Below the pieces are notes generated by a model that saw nothing but the letters and a program-made list of their open reading frames with translations, had not been told where the DNA came from and searched no databases. Shown here piece by piece: positions 8,201 through 16,868 of a DNA stretch of 33,613 nt (position 1 is the stretch's first letter; each line of letters starts with the position of its first letter). Source of the DNA: Candidatus Krumholzibacteriia bacterium (GTDB taxonomy: Bacteria; Krumholzibacteriota; Krumholzibacteriia; Krumholzibacteriales; Krumholzibacteriaceae); NCBI GenBank assembly GCA_025453655.1, contig JALOPX010000042.1:1-33613 (forward strand). The letters are read 5' to 3'. A program made the translations under genes and the position numbers.

Positions 8201-11200
8201 CCGCCTCGCCGCGCTCGTGACGCGTTGCGACCACTTCCGCATTTCATCCAGTTCGATGTAGATATTCGGAAGAATGACGAGAGTCACGATCGTGGAGAAT
8301 ACAAGGCCGCCCACGATGGCCCTTGCCATCGGGAAATACGGGGGGCCGTCCCCCCCTATCTGCGTCCCGACGACGCAGAGCGGGACGAGGCTCAGGACGG
8401 TCGTGCCGGCGGTCATGAGAATCGGCCTGAGACGGTCCCGCCCCGCCTGGATTATGGCTTCCGTCCTGCCGAGGCCTTTGCCACGGAGGTGGTTGATATA
8501 GTCGATCAGCACGATCCCGTTGTTCACCACCACTCCGATCAGAATCAGAATTCCTATCATGCCCATTAGCGACATCTTTGTGCCGGTGAGCAGGAAGAAC
8601 CAGTACACGCCGACGATGGCGAAAAGAATCTGGGTCCAGATGGCGGACGGGAAAACGATGGATTCGAAGAGCGAAGCCATGACGAAATAGATGAGGGCGA
8701 GGGCTAGGGCTAGGTTCAGAAGCATCGTTTGCAGGGCTTCCTGCTCGTCATCGAAAGATTCGCCGTAATTCCATTTGTATCCGGCCGGAAACCGGAAGTT
8801 ATCGAGCACGGCGGAGATTTTCTCCCTGGCTTCACTCACCGTGATTCCCTGAAGGTTTGCGCTTACGCCGATCGAGGTCGTCCTGTTTTCCCTCTGTATG
8901 CTGTTCGGGCCCCGTCTGACGGAGAAATCGGCGAGAGAAGCGAGAGATACGGACTGTCCCTTTTCGTTTATCAGGGGAATATTTCTGAGCTGTTCGAGCG
9001 TCTGCTGGTCGGTGTCCTGAAATTCAAGGCGCATCTCGACCTCGCCGTCTTGATCCCTGAAATGACGAAGGTTTATTCCGCGCATCGCCGCGGACACCAC
9101 CGTCGCCACCTCCCGGGACGAGAAACCGTATTGTCTCGCGAGGTCCCTGTCCACCACGACCTGGACCTCGTTCTTGCCGACTTCAGCCTCCGATCTCACG
9201 TCGGAGAACCCCTCCAGCCTGGAGAGGGTCCAGGCGACGTCACGGGACAGATCCGCCAGGTAGTCGCTTGATTTTCCGACGAGCTGAATCCTGATAGACT
9301 CGGTGCCGCCGCCAGGATTCTGCCATTCGAACGACGGATTGGCGATGGCCAGTTTCGGAAGGTCCTTCTGAACGAGTTCCTTGATTTTCTCGACAGGCTT
9401 CCTTGCCGCCCTGCCTTTTTTAAGCACTACCGTGGACATCGCGTAATCGCTCTGGTAGTAGGAATAGACGGATTCTATCTCGAATTCATCCTGCCGCGAA
9501 AACAGGAAATCCTCGAATACGTCCACGGCTTCCTCCACCTTTTCCACGGTGTAGTTGTCGTTGATATGATAATGAAGCCTGAATCTTCTGTCGTCCGGCT
9601 CGTTGAACATGTCCATCTTGACGAATTTCACCGGAATCGCGACGCTGATCAGCACGAACCAGACAATTCCCGCGGTCGCTTTCCTGTGATTTACGGTCCA
9701 TCCGAGGAGACGGCAGTATTTTTCCTGCATCCTGTCGATGGCTGTCTCCTTCGCGGACTTCTCGGGGGACTTCAACCAGGTGGCGAAAAGAGGGACTATC
9801 GTCTCGGCAAGCAGCAGCGACACCCCGAGTGCTATGCAGATCGTTATTCCGACATGTTTGAGGTATATCGAGATATCGTTGTTCGGGCTCACGATGTTCG
9901 GCAGGAACACGATGGCGGTCGTGAGCGTCCCGGCCGTAATGGCAAGGGATACTTCGCTTACGCCCGTCCTGATGGCGCTCTGCTTGTCGAGCCCGTTCAT
10001 CTGGTGCCGGTGGATGCTTTCCGTGACGACGACTGAGTTGTCGACAAGCATCCCGATCGCCAGCATCAGCCCCATCATGGTAAGGATGTTGAGCGTGATG
10101 CCAGAGAAATACATGAAGGCGAGGGTGATATAGATGGAAAGGGGGACTGAAAGGGCGACTATGAGCGTCGAGGAGATTCTTCGAAGGAAGAAATATAGCA
10201 CGAGAATCGAAAGGAAACCGCCCAGAAGCCCCGATTTCAGAACTTCGCTGAGCGAGCTTTCGACGCCCTCGGCCGCATTGTCCATGTAGAATATGTTGAT
10301 GCCGTCCATTTCGGGAAGTTCGCGGATAGCCCTGATTTCGGCTGTGACAAGATCGGCCGTTTCGACGAGGTTGGCGCCCGATTCCTTGAATACGTCGAGC
10401 CCGATTGCGTATTTGCGGTTTAGATGCCTTCCGTAATTGAGTTTGGGATGGCCGTGCGTTATTTCGGCTATGTCCCGGAGACGGACGTTGTCCGCGACCA
10501 CTATCCCGCCGACATCCTCTATCGAGCCGAATTCCCCCATAGGGCGGACTACGAGACGCTGCCCGTTGTCGGTTATCTTCCCGGCCGTCACAAGAAAGTT
10601 GCTTCTGGTAAGGGTTGATGTGAGCCTGTTTATATCGATGTGGTGCGCGATTATCCTGTCGGCGATGAGCTGTATCCTGATCTCCTTTTTTTCGACGCCG
10701 TAAAGATCGACCTTCGAGACGCCGGATATCCTCTCCAGCCTCCGCTTGATGTTTCTTTCCAGCATGTCGTATGAGTCCGACAGATCCCTGTTGCTGGAGA
10801 TCCGCATCGAGAGCATCTGCATGTCGCTGGTGGAAAATTTTCTGATGAAGAATTTTTCCAGATCGTCGGGAAAGAGGTGGCGGATCCCGTCGAGTTTCTC
10901 CCTGGCTTCAAGCGCCTTCAGGTCCGTGTCCACTCCCCAGGCGAAGTTGAGCCTCACCCACGCTCCCCCTTCGTAGGAATTGGAGCTCATCCTTTCAACA
11001 CCGCTTATCGTGGCAAGCACTTCCTCGGCGGGCCGTGTGATCTGTTTTTCGATTTCCTCCGGTGTCGATCCGGGGTAGGGTATGTCCACGAAAATGAAGG
11101 GCGCGTCGAGCTCGGGGAAATATTCCTTCGGCAAAAGCATCGATGAGATGATTCCGATCACGACGAAACAGACGAAGATCATCATTATGGTGACCGGGCG

Positions 11201-11227
11201 CTTGAGTGAGAATTCCGTTATATTCAT
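8195..11227 (-). CDS. RND-family efflux pump inner-membrane subunit (AcrB/MdtB-like), second pump of operon
   Basis: 1010 aa: MNITEFSLKRPVTIMMIF, PGSTPEEIEKQITRPAEE, GMLVDNSVVVTESI, GVVVNNGIVLIDYINHLR, RLRPILMTAGTT. Confidence 0.95.
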   Translation of the reverse strand: MNITEFSLKRPVTIMMIFVCFVVIGIISSMLLPKEYFPELDAPFIFVDIPYPGSTPEEIEKQITRPAEEVLATISGVERMSSNSYEGGAWVRLNFAWGVDTDLKALEAREKLDGIRHLFPDDLEKFFIRKFSTSDMQMLSMRISSNRDLSDSYDMLERNIKRRLERISGVSKVDLYGVEKKEIRIQLIADRIIAHHIDINRLTSTLTRSNFLVTAGKITDNGQRLVVRPMGEFGSIEDVGGIVVADNVRLRDIAEITHGHPKLNYGRHLNRKYAIGLDVFKESGANLVETADLVTAEIRAIRELPEMDGINIFYMDNAAEGVESSLSEVLKSGLLGGFLSILVLYFFLRRISSTLIVALSVPLSIYITLAFMYFSGITLNILTMMGLMLAIGMLVDNSVVVTESIHRHQMNGLDKQSAIRTGVSEVSLAITAGTLTTAIVFLPNIVSPNNDISIYLKHVGITICIALGVSLLLAETIVPLFATWLKSPEKSAKETAIDRMQEKYCRLLGWTVNHRKATAGIVWFVLISVAIPVKFVKMDMFNEPDDRRFRLHYHINDNYTVEKVEEAVDVFEDFLFSRQDEFEIESVYSYYQSDYAMSTVVLKKGRAARKPVEKIKELVQKDLPKLAIANPSFEWQNPGGGTESIRIQLVGKSSDYLADLSRDVAWTLSRLEGFSDVRSEAEVGKNEVQVVVDRDLARQYGFSSREVATVVSAAMRGINLRHFRDQDGEVEMRLEFQDTDQQTLEQLRNIPLINEKGQSVSLASLADFSVRRGPNSIQRENRTTSIGVSANLQGITVSEAREKISAVLDNFRFPAGYKWNYGESFDDEQEALQTMLLNLALALALIYFVMASLFESIVFPSAIWTQILFAIVGVYWFFLLTGTKMSLMGMIGILILIGVVVNNGIVLIDYINHLRGKGLGRTEAIIQAGRDRLRPILMTAGTTVLSLVPLCVVGTQIGGDGPPYFPMARAIVGGLVFSTIVTLVILPNIYIELDEMRKWSQRVTSAARRS

Positions 11228-11290
11228 CCGTTTCCGTCCGTGAAAAAACGATTTGTTAAATTCCGCCGAACACCGCCGGCCGTTTCGCGG

Positions 11291-14200
11291 TCATCTTTTT
11301 CTGTCGATCAAGGCGTAAACCACTGGAATTACCAAAAGCGTCAACAGGGTCGAAACGGTCAGGCCGCCTATCACGGTGATGGCCATGGGTGCCCGCAGTT
11401 CCGCTCCTTCACCGATACCGAGGGCCAGAGGAAGGAGGCCGAGCACGGTCGTAATGGTGGTCATAAGAATCGGGCGAAGACGCGAGCGTCCGCCGGCTAG
11501 TATAGCCTCGGCCTTCCCCGCGCCGCCGGCCCTGATCTTGTTTATGAAATCTATAAGAATGATCGCGTTGTTGACGACGATCCCCGCCAGAAGTATCAGA
11601 CCTATGAATACCACGACGCTGATAGTCGACCTGGTTATAAAAAGGGCCAGAACCGATCCAATCAACGCGAGGGGAATGGTGAAAAGAATGACGAAAGGAT
11701 GAAGAAAGGATTCGAACTGCGACGCCATCACGAGGTATACGAGGAAGACGGCGAGCAGCAGGGCCAGCTGCAGCGACCTGAAGGAAGCCGACATTTCCCT
11801 GTTCTGGCCGGCCAGCTTCGCTGTGAAATCCAGCGGCATGGCGACCCCGCTTATTATCGAGTTTATTTCGGCGGCGGCGCTTCCAAGGTCGCCGTGATTG
11901 AGGTTCGCCGTCACTATGGCGGAGCGTTCCTGGTCGATTCTCCTTATCTCCCCGGGCCCGGTGTCGACGGTTATGTCGGCGACGGCGTCGAGGGTGACGG
12001 GCCTGTCGCTTTCCGGATTTATCACGAGGCGCCGGATCTTCTCGATAGAGTTGCGGTCGCTTTCGCGAGCTCTCACGAGCACGTCTATCTTGCGGTCGTG
12101 CCATGAATATCTGGTCGCGACGTCGCCTTTCACCTGGCTTACGACCCGGTCCGCCACCTGATAAACCGCGAAACCGAGCGAGGCGGCGCGTTCACGGTCG
12201 AATTGAATCCGGATTTCGGGATGTCCGGCCTGCATGGTCGATTTGACATCGGCAAAACGGCTGGAAGACTCGAGTTTCAGGGCTATATCATCGCTGATTC
12301 TCTTGAGCTGCGTCAGGTCGAAGCCGGTCACCTCTATCTCCACCGGCGTTTTGAAGGTAAAAAGAGTGGGGTGGAAAAATTTGTATTGAAGATCCGGAAC
12401 GCGGGCGAGGTAGTTTCTCATCGCGCTTATCGCCTTTTCCTCGTCGGCCCGCTTCGAACCCGGAATCATGACGATGTTCATTTCCCCCCAGTTCTCGCCG
12501 CCCTGCTCCGGATTGGCGTCCATCCTGTTGCCTGAGCCGGCCACGGAAAAGGTCGTTTTGATATCGACGATCTTTTCGGCCGATCTCTGCACTCCCGCCA
12601 TCGTCCGGGCCGTGGTTTCAAGGGGAGTTCCCGGGGGAAGCTTGAATTCGACGCCGAATTCGCCCTGCGAGAGCTGCGGGATCAATTCGACGCCGAGGCG
12701 CGGTATCAGCGCGAGGGAGAGCGCGAAGAGGGCGATCGCGGCGAAAATGACCCGGGACTTGTGATCCAGGGACCATTTGAGAAGTTTGCAATACCGCTCC
12801 TCGACGCCCTCGTATGTCTTCTGAAAAATGTCGAGTTGCGGCCGAAGAATGAACATTATCCCCTTCGACACTCCCGCCGCGGCTTTGAAAATGCTCCTGA
12901 CGGCGAAAACGGGCACGGTCACCGCGAGCAGCCGGCGCGTCCTGCGCTCCCATCTGCCGAAACGCGTCCGGGGCTCGTCGCGAACCGGCTGCTCCTCGAT
13001 TTCCCCGGCCCCGCGCTTCTGAAGCGAGGACAGCATAGGAATAAGGGTAAGCGCGACCACGAGTGAAGCGAGTAGGGAAAAGGTCACGGTCAGGGCCTGA
13101 TCGCGGAAAAGCTGGCCGGCGACTCCCTTGACGAAAACCAGAGGGATGAATACCGCCACTGTCGTCAACGTGGAGGCGGTGACCGCCATGCCGACTTCGC
13201 CCGCTCCGTCGATGGAGGCCTGGATCGCCGTTTTGCCGTTTTTCAGGTGCCGGGAAATGTTTTCCAGCACGACGATGGAATTATCGACGAGCATCCCGAT
13301 GCCGAGCGCGATACCGCCGAGCGACATTATGTTGAGAGTCAGATTCGATCCGTACATCAGGTTGAATGTCGCTATGACGGAAACCGGAATCGAAAGAGAG
13401 ATGATGACCGTCGCCCAGAAGCTGCGAAGGAAGAAATAGAGGATTATAACGGCCAGCAATCCCCCGATCACGGCGGCATTGATCACCTCGGTGACAGCCT
13501 GCTTTATAAAGGTCGATTGATCGTACACTTTGATCAACTCGTAATTTTCGGGGAGAATCTTCCGCGTGCGGTCCAGGATCTTTTCGACCTCCCTGGCTAC
13601 GGCGACGGTGTTCGCGTCGCCCTCCTTGTACAGGGCGATTTCAACGGCTTCCACGCTGTTAAGGCGGATGATCGCTTCCCGTTCCTTGTACCCGTGCATA
13701 ACGGTGGCGACATCCTTCAGATAGGTTGGTTTGCCTTCCTTGGTCGAGATTATGATGTTTCCTATCTCCTCGACCGACTTGAATTCGTTCAGGGTGCGGA
13801 CCAGATATTGTTGCGAGCCCTCTTCAAGCCGTCCGCCGGACAGGTTGACGTTTTCGGCTCCGACCTGCCTTGCGAGCTGTTCGAGCGGGAGATCGAGCTG
13901 GGAAAGGCGCCCCTGGTCGACCAGGATCTGGATTTCGTCCTCAAGCCCGCCGCTTACCTTTACCGCGGCGACTCCCAGCGCCGACTCGAGCTCCTTTTTT
14001 ATCTCCTCTTCCGAGAATCGCCTGAGGAACTTGAGCTCGTCCTCGCTGAAGGAATCGACCGGGGATGCCGTAGAATGGCCGCCGGGTCCGGAAGACGGCG
14101 CGGCGGGATTCTTCCGCCTGAATCCGAAACGGATTATAGGGTCGAGGGATGGATCGAATCTCAATATCGAGGGACGCTTGATCTCGAGGGGAAGCTCGAG

Positions 14201-14542
14201 CGCGTCGAGCTTTTCGCGAACATCGAGGCCCGCGCGGTCCATGTCGGTGCCCCATTCAAACTCGAGTATCACGTCCGACTGGCCGGATCGGGATATGGAA
14301 CTTATCCTGTTGACCCTCTTCACGACCCCGAGAGCCTCCTCGACGGGTTTCGATATAAGGTTCTCGATCTCCGCCGGGGCCGCCCCGGAGTATTCCGTCC
14401 TTATTGTCAGGGTGGGATAGGTAAGTTCGGGAAGAAGATTGATTTTGAGCCGCATGAAGGAGACCGTTCCGAACAGGATCACGGCGAGGGTGAACATCGC
14501 CACAGTGACTTTTCGCCTGATGGAGATTTCAATTATTTTCAT
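11291..14542 (-). CDS. RND-family efflux pump inner-membrane subunit (AcrB/MdtC-like), first pump of operon
   Basis: 1083 aa: MKIIEISIRRKVTVAMFTL, GAAPAEIENLISKPVEEAL, GMLVDNSIVVLENISRH, GIVVNNAIILIDFINKIR, RLRPILMTTITT. Confidence 0.95.
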   Translation of the reverse strand: MKIIEISIRRKVTVAMFTLAVILFGTVSFMRLKINLLPELTYPTLTIRTEYSGAAPAEIENLISKPVEEALGVVKRVNRISSISRSGQSDVILEFEWGTDMDRAGLDVREKLDALELPLEIKRPSILRFDPSLDPIIRFGFRRKNPAAPSSGPGGHSTASPVDSFSEDELKFLRRFSEEEIKKELESALGVAAVKVSGGLEDEIQILVDQGRLSQLDLPLEQLARQVGAENVNLSGGRLEEGSQQYLVRTLNEFKSVEEIGNIIISTKEGKPTYLKDVATVMHGYKEREAIIRLNSVEAVEIALYKEGDANTVAVAREVEKILDRTRKILPENYELIKVYDQSTFIKQAVTEVINAAVIGGLLAVIILYFFLRSFWATVIISLSIPVSVIATFNLMYGSNLTLNIMSLGGIALGIGMLVDNSIVVLENISRHLKNGKTAIQASIDGAGEVGMAVTASTLTTVAVFIPLVFVKGVAGQLFRDQALTVTFSLLASLVVALTLIPMLSSLQKRGAGEIEEQPVRDEPRTRFGRWERRTRRLLAVTVPVFAVRSIFKAAAGVSKGIMFILRPQLDIFQKTYEGVEERYCKLLKWSLDHKSRVIFAAIALFALSLALIPRLGVELIPQLSQGEFGVEFKLPPGTPLETTARTMAGVQRSAEKIVDIKTTFSVAGSGNRMDANPEQGGENWGEMNIVMIPGSKRADEEKAISAMRNYLARVPDLQYKFFHPTLFTFKTPVEIEVTGFDLTQLKRISDDIALKLESSSRFADVKSTMQAGHPEIRIQFDRERAASLGFAVYQVADRVVSQVKGDVATRYSWHDRKIDVLVRARESDRNSIEKIRRLVINPESDRPVTLDAVADITVDTGPGEIRRIDQERSAIVTANLNHGDLGSAAAEINSIISGVAMPLDFTAKLAGQNREMSASFRSLQLALLLAVFLVYLVMASQFESFLHPFVILFTIPLALIGSVLALFITRSTISVVVFIGLILLAGIVVNNAIILIDFINKIRAGGAGKAEAILAGGRSRLRPILMTTITTVLGLLPLALGIGEGAELRAPMAITVIGGLTVSTLLTLLVIPVVYALIDRKR

Positions 14543-14552
14543 GCGCTCACGA

Positions 14553-15605
14553 TCACTTTCTTACAATATCGACCCTGGTGCTGTCCTTAAGGCTGCCCTT
14601 GCCGGTGGTGACGATCACATCGTCAAGCGCGAGGCCCCCAAGCACCTCGACATGGGTCGTGTTTATGTACCCGATCGAGATATTATGCTTGTACGCGACG
14701 CTGTCCCTGACGACGTACACTGCCGATTCCCTGTCCTCGGAGATTATCGCGTCCTTCGGTATCTTCAGGGTGTTGGCGTGCACGTCATATATGATCTTGA
14801 TGCGGGCGAACATCCCCGGCCTCAACCTGCCGAGAGGATCCTTCGTTTCGATCGTGACCTTGACGGTCCCGGTGGAAGGATCGACTATGGGGCTTATTCG
14901 TTTTATATGACCCTCGATCTCGTCGCTGTTGATGGCATCCACGGCAAGCTTCGACAACTGGCCCGTGCGGAGCTTGTCGAGGTGGCGTTCGGGAACGAAG
15001 AGGACTGCGATAAGCGGATCCAGCCCGGAAACCCTGAACGTTGTCTGGTTCGGAAGGATCATGTTGCCGACCTTGATCTTTCGCTCCGAAACGACCCCGC
15101 TGATGGGCGTTTTGATCTCCGAATAGTCGAGGTTCAGCCTCGCCATGTCGTAGAAGGCTTTCTGCTGTTCGTATTCATACTGGGATTGTTGAAACACCTC
15201 GGTGCTGACCAGCTGTTTGCTGTGAAGGTCCTTGTTGCGTTCGAAATTGCTTTCGAGCTTTTTCAGGTTGGCCGCGGCCTGGTCAAGCTGGACGGAGATC
15301 ATCTCGTCGTCGAGTTTCGCGAGGACCTGGCCCGCCCTGACGAACTGGCCTTCCTCCACCATTATCTTTTCGACGACACCGCCCACCTTCGCCACGACCT
15401 CCGTTTCCTGCTCTGCTTCGATCGTGGCCGTGCCTGTGAAGAAAGCCGCGATGTCTCCGAGCGTCACTGAATCGATCTCCACCGGGACGACGAGTTTCGC
15501 TTCTTCCTTCTTTGTTTCGGAGTGCGATTTGGCGCCGCATCCCCCCATCGCGACGGCCGCTGCGAGAAGGGGCAGGATGATCAGCGGTCTCCAGGTATTA
15601 TTCAT
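14553..15605 (-). CDS. RND efflux periplasmic adaptor (membrane-fusion) lipoprotein
   Basis: Lipobox AMGGC near the N-terminus; TGTATIEAEQETEVVAKVGGVVEKIMVEEGQFVRAGQVLAKLD lipoyl half; hairpin FERNKDLHSKQLVSTEVF; RBS aaggagat. Confidence 0.93.
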   Translation of the reverse strand: MNNTWRPLIILPLLAAAVAMGGCGAKSHSETKKEEAKLVVPVEIDSVTLGDIAAFFTGTATIEAEQETEVVAKVGGVVEKIMVEEGQFVRAGQVLAKLDDEMISVQLDQAAANLKKLESNFERNKDLHSKQLVSTEVFQQSQYEYEQQKAFYDMARLNLDYSEIKTPISGVVSERKIKVGNMILPNQTTFRVSGLDPLIAVLFVPERHLDKLRTGQLSKLAVDAINSDEIEGHIKRISPIVDPSTGTVKVTIETKDPLGRLRPGMFARIKIIYDVHANTLKIPKDAIISEDRESAVYVVRDSVAYKHNISIGYINTTHVEVLGGLALDDVIVTTGKGSLKDSTRVDIVRK

Positions 15606-15665
15606 TTTTCAACATCTCCTTCAAGGTTGGTTATTCAGTTACCGTTTGAATACGTCGAAGCGCTT

Positions 15666-15698
15666 AAAATAGTTTCAGGCCGATATTCGGTCGAATAT
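15666..15698 (-). promoter_or_regulatory. Candidate operator/promoter of the RND operon
   Basis: 16-bp inverted repeat ATATTCG-GT-CGAATAT (15683-15698) overlapping a weak reverse-strand TTCGAC-18-TATTTT promoter candidate (15695 to 15666), about 78 bp upstream of the adaptor start. Confidence 0.35.
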
Positions 15699-15829
15699 GG
15701 ATTCATCAGGCGAAAAGTGGAGCCTGTAATGACAATGTCTTAAGCCGGTTGTGAGAATGCGATCGCGATCGTGCAGGGAAGGGGCCCTTGGCAGTAATAA
15801 TGAGGAAGCGGCTTTCTTATCCGCCCGGT

Positions 15830-15863
15830 AAAACCCGCAGGAACGGCGATCCTCCCTGCCGGG
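15830..15863 (-). terminator. Candidate terminator downstream of the DDAH gene
   Basis: Reverse strand CCCgGCAGGGA...TTCCTGCGGG stem (one bulge) followed by TTTTA. Confidence 0.4.
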
Positions 15864-15982
15864 TAAGCAAAACGGTATCTGGTTGGCAAACGGAAAGTTG
15901 GCAATTTCACCTTCCGAGATGGTTTAAATATACGTTCGGGCAAGGGAGAAGTCAAGGGCGTCCATGCTTATCCGGATTGATC

Positions 15983-16741
15983 TCAGAATCTCAGAGACAG
16001 GCAGGTCAGCCCGCCGTCCATTTTCATGAATTCGGACATCTCCAGCTCGATGATTTCGAGGCCGGCCGACGCTATTTCCGACGCGGTTCGGGGGAATCCC
16101 GCGGGCACGATGACGGTTCCGTTGACTGGAAGGCAATTGGCGGCGTAGGCTTCATCTTCTCCGACCGTGATAATATCGTATTTACCGAGGAATTCGAGAT
16201 TTTTGAGTTTTTCCCATGCTATCATCAGGCCGTCTCCGATGTAATTCACGCCTGATTTCAGATGAAGTGAGTCGCGGACATGCGCGGTCGAGGACGAGTA
16301 TCCTTCGCGTGACAGGATGGAGGCAAGCTGCCTCGCTCCCTCGAGGTTGGTCCTCCCCGAAAGGCCGATGTAGAAATGATTATCAGCCCTCAATATATCC
16401 CCGCCGTCTACCGTGCCCGGGGGTTCAATCACCATCGTTTCCCTGTATCCGGACAGCACCTGCGCGATGGAAACCTCCTCCCCCCGCCGGCGGGGATCAC
16501 CGGGCCTCGTAACGATCGCCGTTTTTTCCGTGATCACGGCGGTATCCTCCACGAACGGGGCGTCGGGGTACACCGGATCGGGTTCGAGGAGAATCACTTC
16601 AAGGCCGCACCTTTCCAGGGCGTCCCGGTAGGCGGCATGCTGGCGAAGGGCGAGGCTGTAATCGGGAGGGCCGAGGCCGGCGGACGTTATACCGTCGAGG
16701 AAATTCTCCCCCGGGAGACGCGTTATGGCCATGGACTGCAT
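15983..16741 (-). CDS. Dimethylarginine dimethylaminohydrolase (DDAH) family / amidinotransferase-fold hydrolase
   Basis: Motifs APFVEDTAVI, GTVDGGDIL, LHLKSGVNYI, C-terminal MDGGLTCLSLRF with the catalytic Cys. Start at reverse-strand ATG 16741 after gaaaggggg RBS; the 16756 start is less likely. Confidence 0.87.
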   Translation of the reverse strand: MQSMAITRLPGENFLDGITSAGLGPPDYSLALRQHAAYRDALERCGLEVILLEPDPVYPDAPFVEDTAVITEKTAIVTRPGDPRRRGEEVSIAQVLSGYRETMVIEPPGTVDGGDILRADNHFYIGLSGRTNLEGARQLASILSREGYSSSTAHVRDSLHLKSGVNYIGDGLMIAWEKLKNLEFLGKYDIITVGEDEAYAANCLPVNGTVIVPAGFPRTASEIASAGLEIIELEMSEFMKMDGGLTCLSLRF

Positions 16742-16868
16742 AATTCCCCCTTTCAACGGGATGCCGCCTTTAAGGAGGCCCGTCTCGTACGATTCAACCG
16801 GAAGATCCGGTTCCGGTCAAGGTGATTTTGGAGTTACATCCGGGGGAAAATGAAAGAAACACGGAGAT

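Noticed and set aside
8690-8716. GGGCGA/GGGCTA short tandem hexamers
   Set aside because: Lies within the RND pump coding sequence and simply encodes an LALALAL transmembrane stretch.
13247-14590. 447-aa forward ORF, with 14439..15470 similar
   Set aside because: Antisense to the RND pump and adaptor genes; no recognisable domain; composition is that of a shadow ORF.
15606-15982. Riboswitch in the 377-bp gap upstream of the RND adaptor
   Set aside because: Checked against consensus motifs I know (c-di-GMP-I, FMN, cobalamin, ydaO) and found no match; the structure near 15834-15863 is better explained as a DDAH terminator.
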